Positions 56,080-64,000 of a stretch of DNA of 64,000 nt are shown here, piece by piece (the stretch's first letter is position 1; every line of letters begins with the position of its first letter). Both the position numbers and the translations under genes were made by a program. Under the pieces are notes generated by a model, which saw nothing but the letters and a program-made list of their open reading frames with translations, made no database searches and was not told where the DNA came from. The DNA is from Rhodobacter sp. SY28-1 (lineage in GTDB: Bacteria > Pseudomonadota > Alphaproteobacteria > Rhodobacterales > Rhodobacteraceae): positions 496,001 to 560,000 of the forward strand of contig NZ_STGH01000001.1 in the NCBI RefSeq assembly GCF_005222785.1. The letters run 5' to 3'.

Positions 56080-57093
56080 CTAAAGATCGGTCGGACAGGC
56101 GATTAGGATGTCGGTCGGATTGACTGCTGCATCAGGCGGGACCAGCCGATGAAAGCGCAGGAAATGCAGCGAGACCTGCCGCGCGTCCTGGCGAAAATCG
56201 TGGTGCAGGACCAGGGTCAGCTTGCCCTCGGCCAGAAGCTGGCGATTGGTCCGGTCAAGGTCGTGCGCGACAAAGACGTCGATCCCGCGCCCCGCCTCGG
56301 CAAAGGCGTCAAGTATGGCGCGGTTGCCGCCCCCGATGGAATAGACGCTGCCGATATCGGGATGCCGCCGCAGCGCCTCCAGCACCAACTGCCGCGTCGT
56401 GCGGTCCACCCCCAACCCTTCCGAGACCGTCAGCGTCGGCAGCACCGGGCCGTGGCGCGCCAGATGGTCAAGAAAACCGATCCGCCGTTCATCCTCGCCC
56501 CGGAACATCTGCGAGGACAGGGTGACCAGCACCCGCGCCCCTTCCTGCCGCTGCATCCGTTGCAGCAGATAGGCGGCCGTCGCCCCTGCACGGCGGTTCT
56601 CCATCCCCACATAGGCCAGCCGCAAGGGCGTGGCGATGTCGGTGACGTAGGTCACGACCGGGATGCCCCGCGCCTTGATTGCGGCCAGGCACGCCTCGAT
56701 TGCCGGTGTGGCAGGGACCTTCAGCACGATCCCGTGGCTGCCCCGCCGGGCTATGGCAGTCAGGCGCGCGACGATCTCGCGTTCCTCCATCACTTCGGCC
56801 AGGTGGAACCGCGCGCGAAAGGCCACGGGCCGGACCAGCGGTAGTTCCGCCTCGAAGGCCGCGCGGACGGCGGTGGAGAACCGGTCGGGCGACTGGATGA
56901 AGATGTCGATGGTGAACCGGCGGCCCTGCGCCAGGCTGGCGGCATGCTGGCTCTCCAGTTCGGCCAGCGCCGCCGCGACCCTTTCCCGCGTCAGGCTGCG
57001 GACATGGTCCCGACCGTGCAGCGCGCGGTCGACCGTCGCCGGGCTGAGGCCCGCCTGAAACGCGATTTCCTTGATGCCGAAGCGGCGGGTCAT
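56080..57093 (-). CDS. LacI-family regulator
   Basis: The ATG at 57093 gives 337 residues, starting MTRRFGIKEIAFQAGLSPAT, a LacI helix-turn-helix with hinge VAAALAELESQ. The rest is a periplasmic-binding-like sensor (VLKVPATPAIEACLAAIKAR, VYSIGGGNRAILDAFAEAG). Upstream in-frame codons (to 57165) cover the putative operator and are rejected. It is divergent from the PhyH gene, with an 11-bp-phased direct repeat in between. Confidence 0.87.
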   Translation of the reverse strand: MTRRFGIKEIAFQAGLSPATVDRALHGRDHVRSLTRERVAAALAELESQHAASLAQGRRFTIDIFIQSPDRFSTAVRAAFEAELPLVRPVAFRARFHLAEVMEEREIVARLTAIARRGSHGIVLKVPATPAIEACLAAIKARGIPVVTYVTDIATPLRLAYVGMENRRAGATAAYLLQRMQRQEGARVLVTLSSQMFRGEDERRIGFLDHLARHGPVLPTLTVSEGLGVDRTTRQLVLEALRRHPDIGSVYSIGGGNRAILDAFAEAGRGIDVFVAHDLDRTNRQLLAEGKLTLVLHHDFRQDARQVSLHFLRFHRLVPPDAAVNPTDILIACPTDL

Positions 57094-57101
57094 CCCTGCA
57101 G

Positions 57102-57121
57102 TTGAGGTGATTTTGAGGTGA
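57102..57121. promoter_or_regulatory. Phased direct repeat between the LacI and PhyH genes
   Basis: TTGAGGTGA occurs at 57102-57110 and again at 57113-57121, 11 bp apart, one helical turn. A CAGTTG/CAACTG inverted pair brackets them (57099-57104 and 57125-57130). Location in the 95-bp divergent gap suggests regulator binding. Confidence 0.5.
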
Positions 57122-57188
57122 ATCGCAACTGTGCGAAACATCCTGCGAAGGGCAGTGTGCTGCAAAGCCCCGACAAAGGACCGCAGCC

Positions 57189-58361
57189 ATGAACGCCCCC
57201 TCCCGCCCCGCCCGCCGCCCGGTCTGGATCAGCGCCGACAGCGGCGATTTCCACCAGTTCAAGGCCCAGGTCGCACAACGGACCGCGCCCGAAGATGTGC
57301 ACCAGGCCGCCGAGGTGGTGCAGAACATCCCGATCTACACCGGCGAAGCCGTCGCCAGCGCGGCCCGCGATCCGCAGGCCTGCCGCGCGCTGACCACCGA
57401 ATGGGCCTGGGCTTTCTCGGACGGCCCCGGCATCGTCGTGATCCGCGACGCTCTTCCCGATGCGGCCGTGGTCGACCGCGCCTCCGCGATCTTCGAGACG
57501 ATCATTGCCGAAGAAAAGGCCGCCAACCTCGGCGGCGGTGACCATTTCGCGAAACCCGGGGCGAACGACAGGATCTGGAACTCGCTGGAAAAGCACTGCC
57601 TGGCCGACCCCGCCAACTTTGCCGCCTACTACAGCGCCAATGCACTTGCGCTGGCGTCCGAGGCCTGGCTTGGCCCGGCGTACCAGATGACCGCACAGGT
57701 CAACCGGGTGAACCCCGGCGGCGCGGCGCAGGTCCCGCATCGCGACTACCACCTGGGCTTCATGTCGCCCGAACAGATGGCGCGATTCCCCGCCCATATC
57801 CATTCGATCTCGCCGGTCCTGACCCTGCAAGGGGCCGTGGCGCATTGCGACATGCCGGTGGAAACCGGGCCGACGATGCTGCTGCCGTTTTCGCAACAGT
57901 TCCACGAAGGCTACCTCGCCTTCTCGCGGCCCGAATTTCAGGACCACTTCGCAAAGCACCATGTCCAGCTGCCGCTGTCGAAAGGCGATGCCTTGTTCTT
58001 CAACCCGGCCGTCATGCACGGGGCAGGGACCAACCGCACGACGGACCGCTTCCGGATGGTCAACCTCCTCCAGGTTTCTTCGGCCTTCGGACGGGCGATG
58101 GAATCGGTTGACCGCGCCAGGATGAGCCGCGCCGTCTTCGCCGTCCTGCGCCAGGGCGGGAAGGGGATCGATGTCGCGAATGTCATCGCCGCCACAGCCG
58201 AGGGCTATCCCTTCCCGACCAACCTTGACCGCAACCCACCCATCGGCGGCCTTGCCCCCCGCACGATGGCCGATTTCCTGACCCAGGCGGTGTGCGAAGG
58301 CTGGACCGATGCGCAGCTTGATGCCGCCCTGTCGGACCTGGAACGGAAGAACGCAACATGA
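57189..58361 (+). CDS. PhyH/YbiU-like Fe(II)/2-oxoglutarate oxygenase
   Basis: The 390-residue protein has the 2-His-1-carboxylate triad: HRDYH near residue 182, MHGAGTN for the distal His, and the 2-oxoglutarate-binding Arg in RMVN. GIVVIRDALPDAAVVDR is typical of the phytanoyl-dioxygenase/YbiU group. Cytoplasmic. The substrate is not evident; control by the divergent LacI-type regulator suggests a small metabolite or sugar-derived inducer. Confidence 0.8.
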   Translation: MNAPSRPARRPVWISADSGDFHQFKAQVAQRTAPEDVHQAAEVVQNIPIYTGEAVASAARDPQACRALTTEWAWAFSDGPGIVVIRDALPDAAVVDRASAIFETIIAEEKAANLGGGDHFAKPGANDRIWNSLEKHCLADPANFAAYYSANALALASEAWLGPAYQMTAQVNRVNPGGAAQVPHRDYHLGFMSPEQMARFPAHIHSISPVLTLQGAVAHCDMPVETGPTMLLPFSQQFHEGYLAFSRPEFQDHFAKHHVQLPLSKGDALFFNPAVMHGAGTNRTTDRFRMVNLLQVSSAFGRAMESVDRARMSRAVFAVLRQGGKGIDVANVIAATAEGYPFPTNLDRNPPIGGLAPRTMADFLTQAVCEGWTDAQLDAALSDLERKNAT

Positions 58362-58474
58362 CAGGTCTGAAACAATTTCCGCACTGGCGACACGACCGCG
58401 TGAGGGATTTGTTGCAAACCTTGCGGCTTTCGTGATCGGCGCGCATCTCAAGCGCATCAGCAACGGAGGCTTCC

Positions 58475-59161
58475 ATGGCCGGACTGCGGAAAATCCTGCT
58501 CGTCGACGATGACGACGATCTGCGCGAAGCGCTCAGCGAGCAACTCGTGATGACCGAAGACTTCGACGTCTTCGAAGCCGGCACCGGTGCCGACGGCATG
58601 GAGAAGGTCAAGGCCGGTCTATTCGACCTGGTGATCCTTGACGTGGGCTTGCCCGATACCGACGGACGTGAGCTTTGCCGCCGGATGCGCAAGCAGGGCG
58701 TCAAATGCCCGATCCTGATGCTGACCGGGCATGACACCGACAGCGACACGATCCTGGGTCTGGACGCTGGTGCCAATGACTATGTGACCAAGCCCTTCAA
58801 GTTCCCGGTCCTTCTGGCCCGCATCCGCGCGCAGCTTCGGACCCACGAACAGTCCGAAGACGCGGTGTTCCAGCTTGGGCCCTATACCTTCAAGCCCGCC
58901 CAGAAGATGCTGGTGGATGAAAAGGACAAGAAGATCCGCCTGACGGAAAAGGAAACCAACATCCTGAAATACCTCTACCGCTCGACTGCGGGCGTGGTGG
59001 CGCGGGATGTCCTGCTGCACGAGGTCTGGGGCTACAACGCGGGTGTCACAACCCACACGCTGGAAACCCACATCTACCGTCTGCGCCAGAAGATCGAGCC
59101 CGATCCCTCGAACGCCCGGCTTCTGGTCACCGAAAGCGGCGGATACCGGCTGGTCGCCTGA
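58475..59161 (+). CDS. OmpR/PhoB-type response regulator
   Basis: The 228-residue regulator has a receiver with acidic pocket Asp11-Asp14, phospho-acceptor Asp56 (LVILDVGLPD) and Lys106 (TKPFKF), and a C-terminal winged helix (KIRLTEKETNILKYLYRSTA to THTLETHIYRLRQKIEPD). It resembles the essential alphaproteobacterial CenR type, but I do not assign the symbol. No kinase gene is adjacent. The stop is followed within 5 bp by a duplicated, terminator-bearing block. Confidence 0.88.
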   Translation: MAGLRKILLVDDDDDLREALSEQLVMTEDFDVFEAGTGADGMEKVKAGLFDLVILDVGLPDTDGRELCRRMRKQGVKCPILMLTGHDTDSDTILGLDAGANDYVTKPFKFPVLLARIRAQLRTHEQSEDAVFQLGPYTFKPAQKMLVDEKDKKIRLTEKETNILKYLYRSTAGVVARDVLLHEVWGYNAGVTTHTLETHIYRLRQKIEPDPSNARLLVTESGGYRLVA

Positions 59162-59165
59162 CTTG

Positions 59166-59251
59166 TTCCCCTGGCCGCGTCGGGGCAAAGGCGCGGTTCC
59201 CTCACTGTTGGACCTGGCCCGGGTCTTATTGATTTCGATCCGGGCTTTTTT
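59166..59251 (+). ncRNA. sRNA-like block copy A with intrinsic terminator (3' UTR of the regulator)
   Basis: A 54-nt segment (59166-59219) begins 5 nt after the regulator stop and matches copy B at 46 of 54 positions without gaps. It ends in a terminator: GCCCGG (59217-59222), a 17-nt loop, CCGGGC and six T (to 59251). It may be only a 3' UTR or a processed 3'-UTR-derived sRNA. It carries no plausible coding frame. The gene-free region 59162-59492 holds this block, a TTGTTGCA/TGCAACAA inverted pair at 59250-59293, and copy B. Confidence 0.55.
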
Positions 59252-59373
59252 GTTGCAGCGACGACACGGTTTATTGCGACCGCCTTGCAACAAACATGAA
59301 ATCTTGCCGCTTAGGGCTTATTGTTGCCGGATTTGATTGCTACTTTTTCCTCATGCACCGGTTGTGCAGCAAG

Positions 59374-59451
59374 TTCCCCTGGTCGCGTCGGGGTTATGGC
59401 GCGGCATCCTCCCTGTTGGACCTGGCCGGGCTTCTTGCCCGGCCTTTTTTT
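59374..59451 (+). ncRNA. sRNA-like block copy B with intrinsic terminator
   Basis: The second copy (59374-59427 homologous block) runs into an 8-bp stem GGCCGGGC-TTCTT-GCCCGGCC (59424-59444) and seven T, an excellent terminator. Because the copy A terminator lies 120 bp upstream, copy B needs its own promoter to be transcribed; TTATTG-N17-TACTTT around 59318-59346 is a weak candidate. Conservation of the block, and not just of the hairpin, suggests a functional RNA. Confidence 0.55.
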
Positions 59452-59492
59452 GCCCGATTGCCCGGGCGGCGGACCCCTGCTAGCCATGGGCG

Positions 59493-60449
59493 ATGCGCAA
59501 GCTTGGCATGTCGATCCTTTTTCTCCTCGGGCTGGTCATCGCCCTGCTGATCGGGCTGCGTCTGGCCGCTGCTTTCCGCGAAGACAGCGACACCCCACCG
59601 GCGGAAGGGCGGATCGTCGAGACCGCGCTTGGTCCGATCTATGTCGAGGAACTGGGGCCGCAGGACGGCCCAGCGATCCTTCTCATTCATGGATCGGTCG
59701 GCTGGTCGCGGATGTGGCAGCCGACGTCCCAGGCGCTGGCGGATGCGGGCTATCGCGCGATTGCCTTCGACATGCCGCCAATGGGCTGGTCCTTCCGCGA
59801 CCCACTGGGCGACTACAGCCGGACCACGCAGGCCAGCCGCGTGCTGGCGCTGGTAGACTCCCTGCGCATCCGCCCGATCCTCGTTGCACATTCCTTCGGC
59901 GCTGGCGCCGGGGCCGAGGCGGTGATGCAGCGCCCCGATGCCTTCGCCGGCCTGGTGGTCGTGTCGGGGGCCATCGTTCTTTACAGCCACACCAAACCCG
60001 CAACCTTGCCCTTGCCGCTTCGCACCCGCATCACCCGTGAACTGGCCGTCTCTGCCACCGTTACGAACCCGCCCGCCATGGGGCCGATGCTGCGGAAATT
60101 CCTGTATCGCAAGGATGCGGCGACCGGCGACATCGTCACCATGCTGAACCAGCCCGGCCGCCGCGCGGGCACCACTGCCGCGATTGCCGACTGGCTGCCC
60201 ACGCTTCTGGTCCCGCCGACCGACGCGCAATCCACCCGACCCGAGGCATGGCAAGCGCTGACCCTGCCAGTCGCCTTCCTCTGGGGCGACCGCGACACCA
60301 CCACCCCCCTGACCCAGGGCGAACGCCTGTCCGAATTGACCGGCGGGCCGCTTTCCATTCTGACCGAGGTTGGCCATATTCCCCACGTCGAAGCGCCGGC
60401 CGAATTCCAGGTCGCGCTGATCGCCACCTTGTCCGACCTTGCCGACTGA
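59493..60449 (+). CDS. Membrane-anchored alpha/beta hydrolase
   Basis: The 318-residue protein has an N-terminal anchor (MSILFLLGLVIALLIGLRLA) and an alpha/beta hydrolase domain: oxyanion HGSVGWSRMW, nucleophile elbow AHSFGAGAG, Asp in LWGDRDTTTPL and His in VGHIPHVEAP. The substrate is unknown. It starts 8 bp before xthA's upstream gap and is likely co-transcribed with it. Confidence 0.82.
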   Translation: MRKLGMSILFLLGLVIALLIGLRLAAAFREDSDTPPAEGRIVETALGPIYVEELGPQDGPAILLIHGSVGWSRMWQPTSQALADAGYRAIAFDMPPMGWSFRDPLGDYSRTTQASRVLALVDSLRIRPILVAHSFGAGAGAEAVMQRPDAFAGLVVVSGAIVLYSHTKPATLPLPLRTRITRELAVSATVTNPPAMGPMLRKFLYRKDAATGDIVTMLNQPGRRAGTTAAIADWLPTLLVPPTDAQSTRPEAWQALTLPVAFLWGDRDTTTPLTQGERLSELTGGPLSILTEVGHIPHVEAPAEFQVALIATLSDLAD

Positions 60450-60456
60450 GGACCCA

Positions 60457-61245
60457 ATGCCCTTCACCCTTGCCACCTGGAACATCAACTCGGTCCGCCT
60501 GCGCGAGGCGCTGGTCTCTCGCCTGTTGACCGAAGAGGCACCGGATGTGCTTTGCCTGCAGGAGTGCAAGTGCCCAGTCGAGCTTCTGCCGATGGAGGGC
60601 TTCCGCGCCCTTGGCTACACCCATGTCGTCGCGCGGGGACAGAAGGGCTACAACGGCGTCGCGATCCTGTCCAAACTGCCGATCGAGGATGTCGGCGGCC
60701 ACGACTTTGCCACGCTCGGCCATGCCCGGCATGTTGCGGCACGGCTGGAAAACGGCGTCACCATCCACAACTTCTATGTGCCCGCGGGCGGCGACATCCC
60801 AGATCGTGAGCAAAACCTCAAGTTTGGCCAGAAGCTCGACTTCCTGACCCACATGCGCGACCACTTCCGCGCCGACCGTCCGCACAAGGCGATCCTGGTC
60901 GGCGACCTGAACATCGCCCCGCGTGAGGATGACGTCTGGGACCACAAGGCGCTGCTGAAAATCGTCAGCCACACGCCCATCGAGGTCGCCCATCTGGGCG
61001 AGACGATGGCGGCAGGCCGCTGGCAGGACATCACCCGCCAAGACATCCCGCAAGGCCGCCTTTACAGCTGGTGGAGCTATCGCAGCCCCGACTGGGATGG
61101 CGCCGACAAGGGCCGCAGGCTGGACCACATCTGGGCCACCCCGGACATCTCTGGCGCCGCCTCTGGCAGCCGCATTCTGCGCCCGGTGCGGGGATGGGAG
61201 CAACCCAGCGACCACGTCCCGGTATTTGCGACGTTCGACCTCTAG
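60457..61245 (+). CDS. xthA: Exodeoxyribonuclease III (XthA)
   Basis: From ATG 60457 (MPFTLATWNINSVRLREALV) the protein has 262 residues and all AP-endonuclease motifs: LCLQECK (metal Glu), YNGVAILSK, VGDLNIAPREDDVWDHK, RLDHIWAT and SDHVPVFATF (catalytic His). It repairs abasic sites. It is 7 bp after the hydrolase gene. An alternative upstream start in that gene's end is unlikely. A palindromic repeat follows the stop. Confidence 0.95.
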   Translation: MPFTLATWNINSVRLREALVSRLLTEEAPDVLCLQECKCPVELLPMEGFRALGYTHVVARGQKGYNGVAILSKLPIEDVGGHDFATLGHARHVAARLENGVTIHNFYVPAGGDIPDREQNLKFGQKLDFLTHMRDHFRADRPHKAILVGDLNIAPREDDVWDHKALLKIVSHTPIEVAHLGETMAAGRWQDITRQDIPQGRLYSWWSYRSPDWDGADKGRRLDHIWATPDISGAASGSRILRPVRGWEQPSDHVPVFATFDL

Positions 61246-61252
61246 GGGTCCG

Positions 61253-61316
61253 CTCGTCGATGACTTCGTCACTCCTCGCTGAGGTCCCTCACGACGAGGA
61301 GACGAAGTCGAACGAG
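61253..61316. repeat. Palindromic repeat, copy 2, between convergent xthA and a TlpA-like gene
   Basis: Arms at 61253-61278 and 61292-61316 form the same bulged hairpin as at 30021-30082: the second arm is identical over 25 nt, the first has two changes in 26, and only the loop differs. It starts 8 bp after the xthA stop and ends 10 bp before the opposing stop. Confidence 0.85.
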
Positions 61317-61326
61317 GAGTATCTGG

Positions 61327-61866
61327 TCACTGACCCGCCACCAGCGCCCCCAGCACCGCCTTCGCGCTGTCGCTGTCCCATTCGGCGTCGCCGATCAGCC
61401 GGGCGACTTCCTGCCCCTCGGGGTTGATGATGACCGTAACCGGCAAGCCCATGACATGCATCGCCCGGGCAAGTTCCGACTGCGGATCGCGCCGGATGGG
61501 CAGGTTTGTCACCCCGGCCTCGTCGAAGAACCGCTTGATCCCTTCCACCGCGTTGCGCCCCGTGGCGACCGGGACCACCGCGATCTCCGGCATCGCCGCC
61601 TGCAGCCGGTCCAGCGACGGCATCTCCTGACGGCAAGGCGCGCACCAGGTCGCCCAGAAGTTCAGGACCACCCACTTGCCCTTGTAGTCGCCCAGCGCGT
61701 GCTCCGCATCGTCGGCGTCCAGCAGCACCGCCTCGGGCACCGCGATGGGCGCGCCCAGCAGCATCAGCTTCTTCATGTCGCCGTCGCGCAAGGCGGCCAC
61801 GTCGGCCAAGCCCGGGTTTGCACCAAGCATCAAGGCCGTATAAAGGACGACCAGCCATTTCCGCAC
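61327..61866 (-). CDS. TlpA/ResA-like thioredoxin-fold protein
   Basis: From GTG 61866 ([20 protein letters not shown]) the product is 179 residues with a signal peptide or anchor and a thioredoxin fold: [20 protein letters not shown] with the CxxC pair and cis-Pro in [12 protein letters not shown]. It is probably a periplasmic thiol reductase for cytochrome maturation. Starts further upstream (GTG 61875 or inside argH) are possible but weaker. It is divergent from argH with a 40-bp gap. Confidence 0.82.
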   Translation of the reverse strand: MRKWLVVLYTALMLGANPGLADVAALRDGDMKKLMLLGAPIAVPEAVLLDADDAEHALGDYKGKWVVLNFWATWCAPCRQEMPSLDRLQAAMPEIAVVPVATGRNAVEGIKRFFDEAGVTNLPIRRDPQSELARAMHVMGLPVTVIINPEGQEVARLIGDAEWDSDSAKAVLGALVAGQ

Positions 61867-61906
61867 GTTTCCCACCCTGTCCGTTCCGCCCCAGAAAGCC
61901 CCGCTC

Positions 61907-63310
61907 ATGTCCGACCCCCGCGATCCCAAAGCCGCCAATACGATGTGGGGCGGGCGCTTTGCCGAAGGTCCAAGCGCGATCATGACGGCGATCAACGCCT
62001 CGATCGGGTTCGACCAGCGACTCTACGCCCAGGACATCGCGGGCAGCCGGGCCCATGCGGCGATGTTGGCCGCGCAGGGCATCATCACTGATATGGATGC
62101 CAAGGCGATTGGGGAAGGCCTGCTCGCGATCTTGTCAGAGATCGAGGCCGGAAAGTTCCCTTTCACCACCGACTTTGAAGACATCCACCTGAACATCGAG
62201 GCCCGGCTGACCGAGCGGATCGGCGAGGCCGGAAAGCGGCTGCACACCGGGCGGTCGCGGAATGACCAGGTCGCCGTCGATTTCCGCCTCTGGGTCCGCG
62301 ACCAGTGCGACCAGGCCATCGAGGGGCTCACGGGCCTGATGCAGGCCTTCCTGGCCCAGGCCGAGGCCGGGGCCGACTGGGTCATGCCCGGCTTCACCCA
62401 CCTGCAGACCGCCCAGCCCGTGACCTGGGGTCACCACATGATGGCCTATGTCGAGATGTTCGCCCGCGACCGCAGCCGCTTTGAAGACGCGCGCCGCCGG
62501 ATGAACGAGTGCCCCCTGGGCGCTGCGGCACTCGCCGGGACCAGCTTCCCCATCGACCGGCACGCCACGGCCAAGGCGCTTGGCTTCGACCGCCCGACGG
62601 CGAACAGCCTCGACAGCGTTTCCGACCGCGACTTCGCGCTCGAATTCCTCGCCGCCTCCTCGATCTGCGCCATGCATCTGTCGCGCTTTGCCGAAGAGCT
62701 GGTGATCTGGTCCTCGGCCCAGTTCCGCTTTGTCCGCCTGTCGGACCGCTGGACCACCGGCTCCAGCATCATGCCGCAGAAGAAGAACCCCGACGCGGCG
62801 GAACTGCTGCGGGCGAAACTCGGCCGCATCCTCGGCGCCACGGTCGCGCTGTTCACCATCATGAAGGGCCTGGCGCTGACCTATTCCAAGGACATGCAGG
62901 AAGACAAGGAACAGGTTTTCGACGCGGCAGACAGCCTGATGCTCGGCCTTGCCGCGATGACCGGGATGGTCAGCGACATGACTGCGAACCGCGACACCCT
63001 GAAGGCCGCCGCCGCCAGCGGCTTCTCCACCGCCACCGACCTGGCCGACTGGCTGGTCAAGACGCTGAACCTTCCGTTCCGCGAAGCGCACCACGTTACC
63101 GGCGCCCTCGTCGCAATGGCGGAAACCAAGGGCTGTGACCTGCCCGATCTGTCGCTGCAGGAAATGAACAGCGTCCATCCCGGCATCACGCAGGAAATCT
63201 ACTCCGTCCTCGGCGTCGAAAACTCGGTACGCAGCCGCTCCTCCTATGGCGGCACCGCACCGGATCAGGTCCGGGCGCAGGTCGCGCGCTGGAAACAGGC
63301 GTTGGGGTGA
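61907..63310 (+). CDS. argH: Argininosuccinate lyase (ArgH)
   Basis: The 467-residue fumarase-superfamily enzyme makes arginine and fumarate from argininosuccinate. Landmarks are [41 protein letters not shown] and the signature [16 protein letters not shown]. It is followed by two small lipoprotein genes and DUF2834, the usual lead-in to lysA in this family, which would lie past the window. Confidence 0.96.
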   Translation: MSDPRDPKAANTMWGGRFAEGPSAIMTAINASIGFDQRLYAQDIAGSRAHAAMLAAQGIITDMDAKAIGEGLLAILSEIEAGKFPFTTDFEDIHLNIEARLTERIGEAGKRLHTGRSRNDQVAVDFRLWVRDQCDQAIEGLTGLMQAFLAQAEAGADWVMPGFTHLQTAQPVTWGHHMMAYVEMFARDRSRFEDARRRMNECPLGAAALAGTSFPIDRHATAKALGFDRPTANSLDSVSDRDFALEFLAASSICAMHLSRFAEELVIWSSAQFRFVRLSDRWTTGSSIMPQKKNPDAAELLRAKLGRILGATVALFTIMKGLALTYSKDMQEDKEQVFDAADSLMLGLAAMTGMVSDMTANRDTLKAAAASGFSTATDLADWLVKTLNLPFREAHHVTGALVAMAETKGCDLPDLSLQEMNSVHPGITQEIYSVLGVENSVRSRSSYGGTAPDQVRAQVARWKQALG

Positions 63311-63360
63311 CGCCCGCGATGGTCGGTGCTAGTCTGCGGGCACCGATCAGGGAGACTGTG

Positions 63361-63513
63361 ATGAAACCGATCCTTCTTCTTGCGCTGCTTGCCCTGGCGG
63401 CCTGCCAGGACCCGATGCTAGGCACCAACATGACCTTCGGCCCCAACGGAGTGTCAGTGAATCCTGCCTTGTCCGGCAAGGTCGGGGATGTGAACGTGAC
63501 CCTGGAAAACTGA
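63361..63513 (+). CDS. Small lipoprotein, 50 aa
   Basis: The ATG at 63361 behind GGGAGA gives MKPILLLALLALAACQDPML, a lipoprotein signal with lipobox LAAC, then a 30-residue tail. The frame is open from 63307 but the signal peptide marks the start. I know of no assigned role; the location between argH and an LptM-like gene is conserved-looking. Confidence 0.7.
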   Translation: MKPILLLALLALAACQDPMLGTNMTFGPNGVSVNPALSGKVGDVNVTLEN

Positions 63514-63528
63514 CCACAGGACCCGCCC

Positions 63529-63654
63529 ATGCCCCGCCTAGCCCTGATCGCCTGCCTGATCCTTGCCGCCTGTGGGGCCGATGGCCCGCCCGAGCCGCCC
63601 ACCCGCGGGATGGACATCTCGGGTGAGGTGCAGATGGGCGTGGTCGTCCGATGA
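63529..63654 (+). CDS. LptM-like mini-lipoprotein, 41 aa
   Basis: A short frame from ATG 63529 encodes MPRLALIACLILAACGADGP and continues EPPTRGMDISGEVQMGVVVR to TGA. The lipobox LAAC followed by G-x-x-G-P-x-x-P resembles the LptM (YifL) N terminus, and its location before lysA or dapF is typical of that family. LptM stabilises LptDE assembly in E. coli. The stop overlaps the DUF2834 start by 4 bp (ATGA), which supports it as a real gene. Confidence 0.65.
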   Translation: MPRLALIACLILAACGADGPPEPPTRGMDISGEVQMGVVVR

Positions 63655-63971
63655 CCCCGCTGCGCCTGACCTATCTGGCCCTGGCCGCCTGGGGCGCCGT
63701 GCATCCGATGTACTGGTTCGTGACCTACATGCAGGAGACGGGCACTGGCCTTTCCGGCCTGATCGACGCCTGGTACGTCAACGCCTCGACCACCGGGCTC
63801 ACCTGGGACCTGACCATCGCCGCCATCGCGCTGACCGTCTGGGTGGTGGTCGAAACCGCCAGCCGCCGCACCTGGGCACATCTGGTGGCCATCCCCGCCA
63901 CCTTCTGCATCGGCGTCAGCTGCGGCCTGCCGCTGTATCTGTTCCTGCGCTCACGCCCGGGTGCGGCCTGA
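63651..63971 (+). CDS. DUF2834 membrane protein
   Basis: The 106-residue protein has three hydrophobic helices (LTYLALAAWGAVHPMYWFVT, TWDLTIAAIALTVWVVV, LVAIPATFCIGVSCGLPLYL) and the DUF2834 DAWYVNASTTGLTWDL motif. The function is unknown. It is coupled to the mini-lipoprotein gene by the ATGA overlap. After it, 63972-64000 holds no recognisable start. Confidence 0.8.
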   Translation: MTPLRLTYLALAAWGAVHPMYWFVTYMQETGTGLSGLIDAWYVNASTTGLTWDLTIAAIALTVWVVVETASRRTWAHLVAIPATFCIGVSCGLPLYLFLRSRPGAA

Positions 63972-64000
63972 CCTCACCGACCGGGCGTCGGTTCAACCAG

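Noticed and set aside
59163-59220. Copy A block as a short coding gene
   Set aside because: No start codon with a ribosome site, and conservation between copies is at nucleotide level with frame-breaking differences.
59296-60040. Plus-strand frames running through the duplicated block and the hydrolase start
   Set aside because: They cross an intrinsic terminator and overlap the hydrolase in another frame; no ribosome site or domain.

Overview
The window reads as chromosome of a high-GC alphaproteobacterium of the Rhodobacteraceae (Rhodobacter/Gemmobacter/Tabrizicola-like). Evidence: a pcaQ-DCHG-B protocatechuate operon, an RpoE-ChrR sigma/anti-sigma pair divergent from the five-gene operon that Rhodobacter sphaeroides controls with sigma E, a leuS-lptE-holA block, tandem Rhodobacter-type porins and an argH-small lipoprotein-DUF2834 string. 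Genes are dense, often overlap by 4 bp (ATGA/GTGA), and share one codon style. I see no insertion sequence, phage, CRISPR array, rRNA or tRNA.

Layout. 1-4848: pca operon for protocatechuate ortho-cleavage, carrying an extra BKACE (DUF849) gene that could cleave beta-ketoadipate. 4861-9386: convergent hpa operon for homoprotocatechuate meta-cleavage. 9553-14311: sigma-E-type operon with UfaD-like and UfaO-like (DUF1365) furan fatty acid proteins plus MFS, DUF3833 and SDR genes. 14341-15869: two divergent promoters of identical architecture (TGATCC-N18-TA[AG]), then rpoE and chrR. 15894-19395: hutD-like, rmuC, mutL. 19627-29996: complete nitrate assimilation locus nasTS-[leader]-nrtABD-nirBD-nasA; the leader holds two ANTAR-type hexaloop hairpins and an overlapping terminator. 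30089-35544: putrescine-type ABC transporter and aminobutyraldehyde dehydrogenase (ydcSTUVW-like). 35757-40435: mixed small genes (glycosyltransferase, secreted protein, LysR with a DUF606 transporter, GAF, OsmC). 40465-45275: holA, lptE, leuS, DUF3576 lipoprotein. 45534-47657: two tandem porins with near-identical terminators. 47751-51611: yggS and an uncharacterised cassette around a Tat-exported FAD oxidase. 51694-58361: amylosucrase, L,D-transpeptidase, DUF6065, ribA, a LacI regulator and a PhyH oxygenase. 58475-63971: OmpR-type regulator followed by two tandem sRNA-like blocks, hydrolase, xthA, TlpA-like protein, argH, two tiny lipoproteins and DUF2834.

The strongest non-coding signals are the NasT-responsive leader (21489-21595), the mirrored sigma-E promoters (14341-14370 and 14510-14539), the duplicated 54-nt block with terminators (59166-59451), and a palindromic repeat present twice, each time between convergent genes (30021-30082 and 61253-61316).
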